This document shows positions 53,827 to 61,937 of a stretch of DNA of 64,000 nucleotides, piece after piece. A program made the position numbers and the translations under genes. The notes beneath the pieces were generated by a model. The model saw only the letters and a list, made by a program, of their open reading frames with translations. It ran no database searches and was not told where the DNA came from. The stretch's first letter is position 1. Every line of letters begins with the position of its first letter. Source of the stretch: JAGVSR01 sp031413815 (GTDB lineage: Bacteria > Pseudomonadota > Alphaproteobacteria > Rhizobiales > Hyphomicrobiaceae). The stretch lies in NCBI GenBank assembly GCA_031413815.1, contig JANOFU010000051.1:18541-82540 (forward strand). The letters are read 5' to 3'.

Positions 53827-54669
53827 ATGACGGAACTCTTCAATACAATCGGGCAGGGCCACCCGGTTCCAGGGCGTTTCCTGCCCGTGGCCTTGGCTTT
53901 CATTGCGCTGGAATTCATGTATCTGCGGTTTCTGGCGCACCATCACGAGCACGACCTGGCCGAGACGGCGGCCTCGATCGGAGTGGCAATCGGCGATATC
54001 GCGATGCGGGCCTTGACCGGGATCGTCGCGGCGGTGCCGATGTTCATTCTCTATGAGTACCGGATGTTCGACATTCCACTCAACGTGGTGTGGAGTTGGA
54101 TCGGCTTGTTTCTGGCAGTCGAGTTCTTTTACTACTGGTTCCATCGCGCGTCGCATCGCGTGCGGTGGCTTTGGGCGACGCACTCCGTTCACCACTCGGC
54201 CACGCAGTTCAACCTGTCGGCTGCGATCCGGCTCGGTTGGACGGGGCCGTTGTCGGGCGCGTTTGTCTTTTTTCTGCCGCTGCCCCTGTTCGGATTTCAT
54301 CCGCTTGCGGTGGGTGCGGTTCTGGGTGCCGGGCTGCTCTATCAGTTTTTTCTGCATACCGCCTTCGATGTGCATCTGGGACCGCTTGAACATGTTCTGA
54401 ACACGCCGCGGCATCATCGCGTCCATCACGCCTCGAATGACGGCTGTTTGGATAAGAACTATGGCAATGTTCTCATCGTCTTCGATAGGGTTTTCGGGAC
54501 CTTCGCAAACATTCCCGAAAACGAGCAGTTGCGCTACGGTTTGAAGGGCCGGGCTCCTTCGACAAATCCGTTTGTCATTGCGCTTGGAGAATGGCGTCAC
54601 TTGGCGGCCGACACCCTGCGGTCTCGCGGGTGGCGCAAGCGGATCTCGATCCTGTTTGGGCCGCCATGA
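53827..54669 (+). CDS. Sterol desaturase / fatty acid hydroxylase family protein
   Basis: Membrane protein of 280 residues. The three histidine clusters that bind the di-iron centre are present: HRASHRVRWLWATHSVHHSATQFN (HxxxH and HxxHH) and TPRHHRVHHASN (HHxxHH). Several hydrophobic helices surround them. Bacterial members hydroxylate or desaturate lipids or hopanoid- and carotenoid-like molecules; the substrate here is unknown. It lies 28 bases after the Cys-rich secreted protein gene. Confidence 0.9.
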   Translation: MTELFNTIGQGHPVPGRFLPVALAFIALEFMYLRFLAHHHEHDLAETAASIGVAIGDIAMRALTGIVAAVPMFILYEYRMFDIPLNVVWSWIGLFLAVEFFYYWFHRASHRVRWLWATHSVHHSATQFNLSAAIRLGWTGPLSGAFVFFLPLPLFGFHPLAVGAVLGAGLLYQFFLHTAFDVHLGPLEHVLNTPRHHRVHHASNDGCLDKNYGNVLIVFDRVFGTFANIPENEQLRYGLKGRAPSTNPFVIALGEWRHLAADTLRSRGWRKRISILFGPP

Positions 54670-54735
54670 GGCGAAGACGGCAAGGGCCGGTTCGCCAACA
54701 CCTCACCCTGTGCCCGCCGGTGCTGACACATGCGA

Positions 54736-55119
54736 TTAGGCCGCTTCGGGTGGCGTGTCCGGATTTTGGAGCGGCCGGTTCTTGCGATCCGCCATGAACT
54801 GATCGAATTCAGCGCGGTCGCGCGCGCCTCGGAGCTGTTCCAGAAATTCGCGAAATTCGCGTTCGTCGTCATCGAGTTCTCGCAGACGGTTGGTGCGGTA
54901 CTCGTCGAAAGCGGTGTTGCGCGGCAGCGCTGTGACTTCGGTTCTGCGGGAGCGCCATTTTTTCATGGAGCCCGTCCACCGCGAGGCAATGTCGCGATCA
55001 GTCTCGCGGTCATCGCCGGAGGTGAGCGCGAGTCGCGGGCGCGTCACGGCATAGGTGATCGCAGCACTGACGAGGGCGCTGCCGCCTGCGGCCAGCCACA
55101 TGGCGAGATGTCTTGGCAT
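54736..55119 (-). CDS. Small membrane protein related to the DUF2852 C-terminus
   Basis: Protein of about 127 residues with an N-terminal membrane segment (MWLAAGGSALVSAAITYAV). The C-terminal 50 residues (AFDEYRTNRLRELDDDEREFREFLEQLRGARDRAEFDQFMADRKNRP) are closely similar to the C-terminus of the upstream DUF2852 gene, so the two are paralogues that differ in the membrane part. ATG at 55119 is chosen because GAGGAG lies five bases upstream. Function unknown. Confidence 0.75.
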   Translation of the reverse strand: MPRHLAMWLAAGGSALVSAAITYAVTRPRLALTSGDDRETDRDIASRWTGSMKKWRSRRTEVTALPRNTAFDEYRTNRLRELDDDEREFREFLEQLRGARDRAEFDQFMADRKNRPLQNPDTPPEAA

Positions 55120-55153
55120 GGAACTCCTCACGACGATGATTGAAATGGGATTG

Positions 55154-55182
55154 GCAGACCCGGCGTGTTGCGCCGGGTCTGC
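55154..55182. repeat. Perfect 12-base-pair hairpin between the DUF2852 genes
   Basis: GCAGACCCGGCG (55154-55165) and CGCCGGGTCTGC (55171-55182) separated by TGTTG. It lies between two genes transcribed in the same direction. There is no T-run on the minus strand, so it may be a stabilising or processing hairpin rather than a terminator. Confidence 0.8.
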
Positions 55183-55196
55183 AATAAACTTTGAAT

Positions 55197-55634
55197 TTAC
55201 GCTGTGGCGGGCGGAGTATCGGGCCCGGGAGCTGGCCGGTTCTTGCGGTCGGTCATGAACTGGTCGAACTCCGACCGGTCTTTGGCGAGACGCAGCCGTT
55301 CCAGGAATTCGCGGAATTCGCGCTGCTCTTGTTCAAGACGCTTCATCGTTTCTTCGCGGTACTCATCGAACGCGCGGTTGCCGCTCGTTGAAAAACCGGA
55401 GCTATAAGCGCGCGATTCCGTGCTGTGTTTGGCTGAGTGGCGATCCCACCGCTCTGCCATGCGTGCCTGCCAATTGCTCTTATCGCCGTGCCATCCGCAA
55501 CCCATGCGTCCACTCCAGATTAAAAAAGCCAAAACTGCGAGCCCAATGGGCCAGAACAGGATGAAACTGACGACCATCAAACCGAGCCACGCCGGCTTGC
55601 CCCATTCGTCGAGTTTTATGACCATCTCGTTCAT
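55197..55634 (-). CDS. DUF2852 protein
   Basis: Protein of 145 residues. A central hydrophobic region (WLGLMVVSFILFWPIGLAVLAFLIWSGRMGCG, about 15-46) is followed by the helical C-terminus AFDEYREETMKRLEQEQREFREFLERLRLAKDRSEFDQFMTDRKNRP. This is the DUF2852 layout. Function unknown. ATG at 55634 is preferred over an ATG at 55718 that lies above the operator. A perfect palindrome sits 31-57 bases upstream, and a TetR-family gene lies directly upstream in the same direction. Confidence 0.85.
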   Translation of the reverse strand: MNEMVIKLDEWGKPAWLGLMVVSFILFWPIGLAVLAFLIWSGRMGCGWHGDKSNWQARMAERWDRHSAKHSTESRAYSSGFSTSGNRAFDEYREETMKRLEQEQREFREFLERLRLAKDRSEFDQFMTDRKNRPAPGPDTPPATA

Positions 55635-55665
55635 TGCACCCTCACTCCGTTGTTCAGGACGATTA

Positions 55666-55690
55666 ATGTGAATGTTTATTACATTCACAT
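55666..55690. promoter_or_regulatory. Perfect palindrome ATGTGAATGT-N5-ACATTCACAT
   Basis: Ten-base arms at 55666-55675 and 55681-55690 around TTATT. It is AT-rich in GC-rich surroundings, 31 bases upstream of the DUF2852 start codon, and has the size and symmetry of a TetR-type operator. The upstream TetR-family gene is the obvious candidate binder. Confidence 0.7.
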
Positions 55691-55779
55691 ATGTGGCCTG
55701 GACGTGGCCGGTCGTCAAGACGTGGGAGTGAAAAATTTAGGGGCAAGGGAAGAACGCGAAATGCGAGGCCGCGCGGGCG

Positions 55780-56427
55780 TTATGCCTTCGGCGACGGCAC
55801 GCCGAGGCCATCCAAGTAAATAAGAGTCGCCGCTTCGAGCAGCTCCTCGGGGCGCATGGGGATCGGGCGGCGGGCGCGGTCGCCGCGGCCGAACAGGGCT
55901 GCGATGCCATGCGACAGCGACCAGATGTGCAGCGCCATCATCATCGCCGGGGGTCGTTTGTCCTTTGGCATCGTGGCGAGTACGGCTTCGCAGGCATCGC
56001 GCAGAACGGCGAAGGCTTTGTCGCCTTCGGCGCGGGTTCCGGGGTAATCCGCGAGGCATAGGCCGGATTCGAACATCGCAGAGAAGTAGGCGGGCTGGGC
56101 GCGCGCGAACTCGATGTAGGCGGCGCCGACGCGATCGAACGCGATGCGCGGCGACGGTGCGCCATTGTTCCAGGCCTTGGTAAGCGCGGCCGCAAACGCC
56201 GAGAACCCTTGCTGGGCGACGTCAGCAATCAGCGCATCGCGGTCGCGGAAATGGCGGTAGGGAGCGGCGGGTGAGACGCCTGCGGCGCGTGCGGCTTCCG
56301 CAAAGGTGAAGCCGGCCGGACCCTTTTCGGAGATGAGATCGAGAGCCGCTTTGATCAACGCCTCACGTAGGTTGCCATGATGGTAACCCCGCTTCGCACC
56401 CGGATCGTTGCCTTTGCCCCAGCTCAT
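55780..56427 (-). CDS. TetR/AcrR-family regulator (WHG-domain type)
   Basis: Protein of about 215 residues. N-terminal TetR helix-turn-helix: LREALIKAALDLISEKGPAGFTFAEAARAAGVSPAAPYRHFRDRDALIADVAQQGFSAF. The C-terminal ligand-binding domain (WNNGAPSPRIAFDRVGAAYIEFARAQPAYFSAMFES) is of the WHG type. Start at 56427 (MSWGKGND) is chosen over 56568. The ligand is unknown. It is followed by the DUF2852 genes, and the palindrome between them suggests it represses that operon. Confidence 0.9.
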   Translation of the reverse strand: MSWGKGNDPGAKRGYHHGNLREALIKAALDLISEKGPAGFTFAEAARAAGVSPAAPYRHFRDRDALIADVAQQGFSAFAAALTKAWNNGAPSPRIAFDRVGAAYIEFARAQPAYFSAMFESGLCLADYPGTRAEGDKAFAVLRDACEAVLATMPKDKRPPAMMMALHIWSLSHGIAALFGRGDRARRPIPMRPEELLEAATLIYLDGLGVPSPKA

Positions 56428-56620
56428 GGCGCCGCTTGTAGCGCAGTTTCTAGCCGATGGCACCGGGCGGGCGAGATCCGCGTATCTTTCACGGTGCCGT
56501 AGGGCGTACATGAGGCTTGCCTTCGCAAGCCGTTGTACGCCGATGGATTGGAGAACCATGTGGTGCACGACCGGCGGACAACGGTTCGCAGGAAGCCGAA
56601 CCTTTTGTCCCCACTATGGA

Positions 56621-57175
56621 CTACCCGCGCGAACCCTCAAACGCCGCGATGTGGCGGGCGAGATCCGCGTACTCGGCGCACGTCGCCCCGCAGCGGGTTT
56701 CGATTTCAGCGAGCTGCGCCTTGGCTTTCAATGGCTCACCTCTGGTCAAATACGCTTCGCCGAGATAGGCGCGCGCCACAGAGTAGTTCGGGTTGAGGGC
56801 AATCGCTTGCGCATAGAACGGCAGCGCAGCCTCGACATCGCCGAGCTTGCGGGTGGCAAAACCGATGTAGGTCAGCACGCGATCGGTTTTGTCCTTGGCG
56901 AGTGTGAGGTAACCCAGCGCTTCGGCGTAGCGGCCGGTCTTGGCGAGCCAGTAGCCAGCGTAGAACAACTCAGCGTCGCGAAGTTTTGCGGAGGCGGCAC
57001 CCAGACACGACTGCCAAGCGAGTGACGCCTTGGCGTGCACATCGCATACCGCACTTGCGGGGCCATTGTCCTTAGCGACGGCCGTTTGCGCTTGAAGTGA
57101 CGACGCGCTGCCGCCAAGCAAAACGGCGGCGCAGAGCGCGCAGGCCAATCGCAGTCCTAACGGCGATGCTGTCAT
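56621..57175 (-). CDS. Exported TPR protein (first of a pair)
   Basis: Protein of 184 residues with a signal peptide (LACALCAAVLLGGSASSLQAQ) and TPR-like helical repeats: LFYAGYWLAKTGRYAEALGYLTLAKDK, TYIGFATRKLGDVEAALPFYAQAIALNPNYSVARAYLGEAYLTRGEPLKAKAQLAEIETRCG. It is a close paralogue of the gene at 57307. Function unknown; probably a periplasmic scaffold. Confidence 0.8.
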   Translation of the reverse strand: MTASPLGLRLACALCAAVLLGGSASSLQAQTAVAKDNGPASAVCDVHAKASLAWQSCLGAASAKLRDAELFYAGYWLAKTGRYAEALGYLTLAKDKTDRVLTYIGFATRKLGDVEAALPFYAQAIALNPNYSVARAYLGEAYLTRGEPLKAKAQLAEIETRCGATCAEYADLARHIAAFEGSRG

Positions 57176-57306
57176 CTTGAAATCCCCTCAGGCCCCACAG
57201 CCAAACGGCCCCGGGCAACATACTTCGGGGCCGAATGTGCCTCAGCGCGGCGTGTGCGCCAAGGGGTCTATTGCCGCAAGGTGTGGACGCGGACGGTGAT
57301 GACCCG

Positions 57307-57837
57307 TCAACTGTCTTTGCCAGCTTTGGTAACGAAGGCCGAGATATGCCCGGCGAGATGGACGTAGGCCGTGCAGGACGTGCCGCACCGTTGTTCGATC
57401 TCGGTCAGCTGACCGCGCGCACTGGCAACGTCACCCTTCGACAGATACGCTTCGCCCAGATACTCGCGCGCCAAAACGAAGTTCGGGTTGATCGCGAGTG
57501 CCCGCGCGTAATAGGGGAGTGCTGCGTCCACGTTGCCGAGTTTACGCGTGGCAAAGCCGGTCGCGTTCAAGATTTTGGGGTCATTCGGGTTGGCGGCCAT
57601 CGCCAATACGGTCAGCGACTGTGCATATTGGCCCTGCCGCGCCATCCAATATGCGGCGTTGTAAATCTCGTCATCGGTCGCAGCACCGCGGCTCGGCTTG
57701 CACGCCGGTTTGTCCTTGTTCGCGGCCTTTTTGCAATCAACCTTGGGCTTGGGTCCGAAGTCGGCGGAGGCGGCGGCCGGGAGCAGCGCGAGCGCGGCTG
57801 CGGCGACGACAGCAAACATAGGTTGGGCAAACTTCAT
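57307..57837 (-). CDS. Exported TPR protein (second of a pair)
   Basis: Protein of 176 residues with a signal peptide (FAVVAAAALALLPAAASADF) and the same TPR block as the gene at 56621: AAYWMARQGQYAQSLTVLAMA, NATGFATRKLGNVDAALPYYARALAINPNFVLAREYLGEAYLSKGDVASARGQLTEIEQRCGTSC. The two proteins match in long stretches, so one is a duplicate. Start ATG 57837 is chosen over 57882. The 130 bases between the two genes contain no feature I can name. Confidence 0.8.
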   Translation of the reverse strand: MKFAQPMFAVVAAAALALLPAAASADFGPKPKVDCKKAANKDKPACKPSRGAATDDEIYNAAYWMARQGQYAQSLTVLAMAANPNDPKILNATGFATRKLGNVDAALPYYARALAINPNFVLAREYLGEAYLSKGDVASARGQLTEIEQRCGTSCTAYVHLAGHISAFVTKAGKDS

Positions 57838-58086
57838 GGGATCTGATCCTTTGTGTCCAATTCCATCACACCCCAACGCCAAAGCACTTTAGCCTGACGC
57901 GGCTGACCCGTAAACGCTCGCATTGAGACATTCGATCTCTGTCACGCCCGAAAATGCTGAGACCGGGTCACCGGGTTGCCATGTTTCAGCATGAGCATTT
58001 GGCGAAGTCTCGAATCGCGCAATGGCTGGTGACAGACTCTAAAGTGGCCTGGAGCACTTGACACGGCAACGAAGAGGCGAACCACA

Positions 58087-59397
58087 GTGTTCTGGCGCAA
58101 GAAGAGTGAAGGATTTGAGTGGCAGGAATATGTGCGCACGACGATCTTGCTGCGCCGGAAAGACCGCCACAACAAATTGGAAGCCGCCAAGCAGGCCGCC
58201 GTTGACGGCCTCAAGGACGCTGGCCGCCGCAGCGTTGAGGCCGGCGCCGTTGGAGCGAAAGCTGCGGGCTCATCGCTGTGGTCAGGCGGCCTCTGGCTGG
58301 CTTCCGCGCCCGTCAAAGCACTTTCGGCGGCGTGGATGGTTGGATCGCCGCTGCTTGCGGCCGTGCGAGAGCGAATGGCGGTTCACTTGGCGCCGGCGGC
58401 GAGCCTTTTGAACAGACCCTTAGTTTTTCGCGCGTTGATCGCTGTTGCGGTACTCGCTGGCGTTGCAGCATTGGCACGCACGCTTCAATTCGGTTTTGAT
58501 GGCGACGCGCAAATCGCGGCATCGCTCGCAGGCATCGCGGCCGGTCTGATTTGCCTCGCAAGAATTTTTGATCCAAATCGAACACCGTCCGCCGGACGGT
58601 TTTCGGCAGCTCTCCAGCGCGCCGCCCAATCCGTAACGGATTTACGCCAGTCCCTTCCGGTCCCATCGCTCAACACCGGCACTCTGGCCATCGGCGCAGC
58701 TTGTGTGTTTGCCGCGGGAATGATCTGGTTGGCACTTCCCGCACTGCCCCGGTTGGCACAGACCTTGACATCAACCGCGGCCCCCGCAGCCACGATTTCG
58801 GGAACGGTCACGGTGGTGTCGGCCCACACGCTCCGCGTCGCAGGTTCGCTGATCCAGCTTGCCGGTGTCGAAACACCTGACGAAAACCAAACTTGCCTAC
58901 GCGACGGGCAAAAGCCTTGGCGATGTGGTGCAGCCGCCAAGGCCGCGCTGGAGCGTTTGGCGCGTGGCCGCAAAGCAGAGTGCGTTGGCACTCCGGGCGG
59001 CGGTGACGCCGGGGCAACCGAGACCACCTGCACCGTGAACGGCAAAGACATCGGCGCGGAGCTGGTCCGCACCGGTTTTGCCTTCTCGTCACCAGGATTG
59101 CTGTCATCAAGTTACGCGGCGGAGGAAGACGAAGCCAAAGGAGCCAAAGCGGGTCTGTGGGCCGGTACCGCCGAGCGCGCTGCCGACTGGCGCGCGCGGA
59201 TTTGGAACGAAGCCAGCCGGGCTGCACCCGGCGGGTGCCCGATCAAAGGGCGCGTGACATCGGGATCGCGGGTCTATGTACTGCCGTGGTCATCCGGCTA
59301 CAGCAAGGTCACTGTGCGCGAAGCGCGCGGCGAGCGCTGGTTTTGCAGCGAAGATGAAGCGCGCACTTCTGGGTGGAGCCCTGTCGAGCGATCTTGA
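58087..59397 (+). CDS. Membrane protein with thermonuclease-like and sunset domains
   Basis: Protein of 436 residues starting with GTG. An N-terminal soluble helix region is followed by hydrophobic helices (about 115-175 and 195-230). A staphylococcal-nuclease-like domain follows (about 236-375): GTVTVVSAHTLRVAGSLIQLAGVETPDENQTC, CGAAAKAALERLARG, GKDIGAELVRTGFAF and DEAKGAKAGLWAG. The catalytic Arg of true nucleases (usually in LRGID) is not seen, since LIQLAGVETPD carries no Arg. The C-terminus (CPIKGRVTSGSRVYVLPWSSGYSKV, CSEDEARTSGWSP) is a sunset-type domain. A role in nuclease action is therefore uncertain. Confidence 0.8.
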   Translation: MFWRKKSEGFEWQEYVRTTILLRRKDRHNKLEAAKQAAVDGLKDAGRRSVEAGAVGAKAAGSSLWSGGLWLASAPVKALSAAWMVGSPLLAAVRERMAVHLAPAASLLNRPLVFRALIAVAVLAGVAALARTLQFGFDGDAQIAASLAGIAAGLICLARIFDPNRTPSAGRFSAALQRAAQSVTDLRQSLPVPSLNTGTLAIGAACVFAAGMIWLALPALPRLAQTLTSTAAPAATISGTVTVVSAHTLRVAGSLIQLAGVETPDENQTCLRDGQKPWRCGAAAKAALERLARGRKAECVGTPGGGDAGATETTCTVNGKDIGAELVRTGFAFSSPGLLSSSYAAEEDEAKGAKAGLWAGTAERAADWRARIWNEASRAAPGGCPIKGRVTSGSRVYVLPWSSGYSKVTVREARGERWFCSEDEARTSGWSPVERS

Positions 59398-59444
59398 GGC
59401 ACTCACGACCGATATGATTTGGGGGGCGGGACACTGCTCCCCAC

Positions 59445-59476
59445 AAAAAGGCCCGCGGTCGGGGGGGACCGCGGGC
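59445..59476 (-). terminator. Rho-independent terminator, minus strand
   Basis: GCCCGCGGTC (59451-59460) pairs with GACCGCGGGC (59467-59476), with CCCCCC in the loop on the minus strand. The minus-strand product ends in TTTTT (complement of 59445-59449). It would end a leftward transcript, most simply that of the 33-residue frame at 59525-59626 or of the membrane protein gene beyond it. Confidence 0.8.
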
Positions 59477-59524
59477 GCACAAACATGGCACCTCTAGGGG
59501 GGGGTAGGTGGGACGGCGCCACGT

Positions 59525-59626
59525 CTACTCTCCATAAAACACCTTTTCCCAAGGTTGCGCAAGATCCGGAACTATCATTTTTTCTTCTGCGTTAATATTG
59601 AATGCAGGCTGACGATAGTAAGACAT
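59525..59626 (-). CDS. 33-residue frame ahead of a strong terminator (tentative)
   Basis: Thirty-three codons, MSYYRQPAFNINAEEKMIVP then DLAQPWEKVFYGE, in AT-richer DNA. The stop lies about 50 bases before the terminator stem. There is no clear ribosome site upstream, which weakens it. The peptide is acidic at the end and has no signal or cysteine. Not recognised. Confidence 0.35.
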   Translation of the reverse strand: MSYYRQPAFNINAEEKMIVPDLAQPWEKVFYGE

Positions 59627-59698
59627 GGTTAAAGATTGGCCATGTGCAAGTTGTTGGATAGAATTCAGCCACGCCACTGCATCCCCAATACCTATCGA

Positions 59699-60019
59699 TC
59701 AAAGCGGCCCGTTTTGGCGCTGCGCTTGGTCCCGGCCAGAGACAAGCCAGCGCATCACAATCGTGCAAGCCAGCAAGGCGGGGACATAGGCACACACGGT
59801 TGCCGAGGGTCCGAATGCGGCGCCAAAACCAGCGAATCCAGGATTGAATTGGGACACAGCCCACTCACCCGCAAGTGTGACGGGCCAAACGTGCAGGGCC
59901 AGCGCCGCTGCACCGACCGCGTCTCTGGTGCCAAACACAAAGTCGCTCAGCAGGAGCAGGCCCCCTGCGAGATAAAGTCCAGCCACGAGATTGGCGAATG
60001 TCTGGCGTGTGATGTCCAT
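59699..60019 (-). CDS. Small membrane protein
   Basis: Protein of 106 residues with about three hydrophobic segments (LVAGLYLAGGLLLLSDFVFG, AAALALHVWPVTLAGEW, VCAYVPALLACTIVMRWLV). No family recognised. The ribosome site is weak. It lies after the PL14-like gene in the same direction, with 49 bases between, so it may be the last gene of the secretion operon. Confidence 0.6.
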   Translation of the reverse strand: MDITRQTFANLVAGLYLAGGLLLLSDFVFGTRDAVGAAALALHVWPVTLAGEWAVSQFNPGFAGFGAAFGPSATVCAYVPALLACTIVMRWLVSGRDQAQRQNGPL

Positions 60020-60068
60020 CGTGCCGTCATGGTAGCGGGTCGCTCACATGACGGCAAATCTACGTCGA

Positions 60069-60932
60069 CTATTGCCAGCGCAAACTGAAGGGCGAGAGGC
60101 GAACGACAGAGTCTTTTGGTGCCATGCCCGAAATATTGATGCCGCCGTAAGCCACATCAACCAGGACGCCTGCGACGAGAATGCCATCCTCATCCCGCAA
60201 CTTCTTATCCTTAGCTTCAACGATCAGTTGGCCGTCGATCCACATCCGCACGATACCGTCCGACTTCTCAGGTGCGTTCAAAACGATCTCTTGATCGACA
60301 CTCATCCAACGGCCAGTTGTCAGTTTGCGGCCAGTCTTGCCCATCGGGGTGACCTTCCATCCGGCTTCGCCAGGTGACTGCATCACAACAAGAACTTTGC
60401 CGTCTTTGCCCCACGACAGGCGCGTTCCAAAGCCCGTGCCCTTTTCGGCTTCTGATCGAGGATCGAAACTCGAACCGCTGAACAAGCCGGGCAGCATCCC
60501 ATTGGAGGAAAAATCAAAATCTTCCGGCAGCCACACGTCGTAATGCAGACAGGCAGACGTTGCGCTGGTCATTTCAATGGGTGTCCAGCGGAATCCAATA
60601 CCGCCGCGGGGGATGGCTTCGTCGAACCCATTGCCAGTCCCTTTGTGCAGGCTGACTTCGAGAATCTCCGTGGATGGCGCATCGCTCGACTCGACAATCT
60701 TGGCGTTCTGCAGCATGCCCCATTCGTTGGAACCGACGCGGGCTTGAAACTCGATGGGTGACATGATGGCGCCATCGCTGTTTCGCAACGTCAATTGTGT
60801 TGCCCCGGAGTAGCGGGCTTCACACAGCGCCTCCACATCCGGCGATATGAACGAATTGGCGATGTACGCCGAGGCAATTAGAATTGCCGAGATGCCAGAG
60901 ATATTCGCAACTAATTTCAGCGGGATCGTCAT
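60069..60932 (-). CDS. Polysaccharide lyase family 14-like protein
   Basis: Protein of about 287 residues with an N-terminal hydrophobic anchor (LVANISGISAILIASAYIANSF). The rest matches the jelly-roll layout of PL14-type polysaccharide lyases: YDVWLPEDFDFSSNGMLPGLFSG, GFGTRLSWGKDGKVLVVMQSPGE, TGRWMSVDQEIVLNAPEKSDGIVRMWIDGQLIVEAKD. Such enzymes cut glucuronate- or alginate-type polymers. It follows the HlyD gene by 20 bases, so it belongs to the type I secretion operon; the lyase itself has a membrane or signal anchor, not an RTX tail, so it may act in the periplasm on a polymer being exported. The function is inferred. Confidence 0.72.
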   Translation of the reverse strand: MTIPLKLVANISGISAILIASAYIANSFISPDVEALCEARYSGATQLTLRNSDGAIMSPIEFQARVGSNEWGMLQNAKIVESSDAPSTEILEVSLHKGTGNGFDEAIPRGGIGFRWTPIEMTSATSACLHYDVWLPEDFDFSSNGMLPGLFSGSSFDPRSEAEKGTGFGTRLSWGKDGKVLVVMQSPGEAGWKVTPMGKTGRKLTTGRWMSVDQEIVLNAPEKSDGIVRMWIDGQLIVEAKDKKLRDEDGILVAGVLVDVAYGGINISGMAPKDSVVRLSPFSLRWQ

Positions 60933-60952
60933 GTCAAACTCCAAACCTTGAG

Positions 60953-61936
60953 TTAGCTGCGGAAGGCGCGATTGACGTTGCGCATGATGGGATCGATGAG
61001 TTGGTCCAGAAGTGTTCGCTGCCCGGTCATGAGCAGGACTTCCGAGCGCATGCCAGGTTGCAGAGCAACCTGCTTGGCGATTTCAAGCCGTGTGTCGTCA
61101 AGTTCGACACGGGCAATGAAGTAGGGAGCGCCTGTGCGTTTATCTTCGACGCTGTCGGCCGACACCCAGGCGAGCTTACCGGCCAGCGGCCGCTGCTCAC
61201 GCCAGCTCAGGGCCGTCAACCAAACCTTGGCGGACATTCCCGGCTTGACGTTTTCAATCTGATTGGGCGATAGACGGCCTTCAATCACCAGCCGATCATC
61301 TGCCGGCACGATGTCGGCCACGCTATCACCGGGCTGGAGAACAGCACCGGCTGTTGCGACGCGCAGATTGAGGATCCGGCCAGCGACTGGCGCCCGCAAG
61401 ACACTGCGCTCCAATTCTTGTTCCGCAACCGAGATGCGGGCAGCTAACCCTGCTGTCTCTTTTTCGACTTCGGCGACTTGCCGCTGGAGCGCCAAGACGC
61501 GGGACCGGGCCGCCAACTTGCGTTCCATCAAGTCGGCCATGGTCGCGGCTTCAAGGCGAGCCAGTTCAAGCTGTCTCGCAGCCGCTTCAGACTGCGCCTT
61601 CAGTGCGCCGATCTGCTCGTCGACGGCGCGGGTATCGAGCGTGATGAGAACGTCACCAGCCCGGACCTGTTGTCCTTCGACGACGTGAACACGGGCGACA
61701 GTACCGCCGCGTTGATGTTGAACGGGCTTGATTTTGCCTTCGACAACGATCGTTCCAGGCAGTCCGACACCTTTGTCGATGGGAACATAAGCTGCGGCGC
61801 CGAGCCCCGCTCCGAAGAACAGCACCACCGCGAACAGCCCCGCCCTGACGGGCAAGCTAACATCCAACACCGGCATAGGCCGGCGTCCGGTCAACTGACC
61901 TGTAGCGTGATGCAGAGCGTTGGTTGCCGGTTCCAT
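60953..61936 (-). CDS. HlyD-type membrane fusion protein of type I secretion
   Basis: Protein of about 327 residues. One membrane helix (AGLFAVVLFFGAGLGAAAYVP) is followed by a lipoyl-like segment (GTIVVEGKIKPVQHQRGGTVARVHVVEGQQVRAGDVLITLDTRAVDEQIGALKAQ), a coiled-coil hairpin (about 100-180) and a beta domain (VLRAPVAGRILNLRVATAGAVLQPGDSVADIVPADDRLVIEGRL). The C-terminus ends near the membrane-fusion RTLLDQLIDPIMRNVNRAFRS. It joins the ABC exporter to an outer-membrane TolC-type channel. It lies one base after the ABC gene, and 20 bases before the PL14-like gene. No TolC gene is in the window. Confidence 0.9.
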   Translation of the reverse strand: MEPATNALHHATGQLTGRRPMPVLDVSLPVRAGLFAVVLFFGAGLGAAAYVPIDKGVGLPGTIVVEGKIKPVQHQRGGTVARVHVVEGQQVRAGDVLITLDTRAVDEQIGALKAQSEAAARQLELARLEAATMADLMERKLAARSRVLALQRQVAEVEKETAGLAARISVAEQELERSVLRAPVAGRILNLRVATAGAVLQPGDSVADIVPADDRLVIEGRLSPNQIENVKPGMSAKVWLTALSWREQRPLAGKLAWVSADSVEDKRTGAPYFIARVELDDTRLEIAKQVALQPGMRSEVLLMTGQRTLLDQLIDPIMRNVNRAFRS

Positions 61937-61937
61937 T

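Noticed and set aside
53749..54600. Long minus-strand frame opposite the sterol-desaturase-like gene
   Set aside because: Rich in His, Arg and Gln as expected for an antisense shadow; the plus-strand gene has intact histidine clusters.
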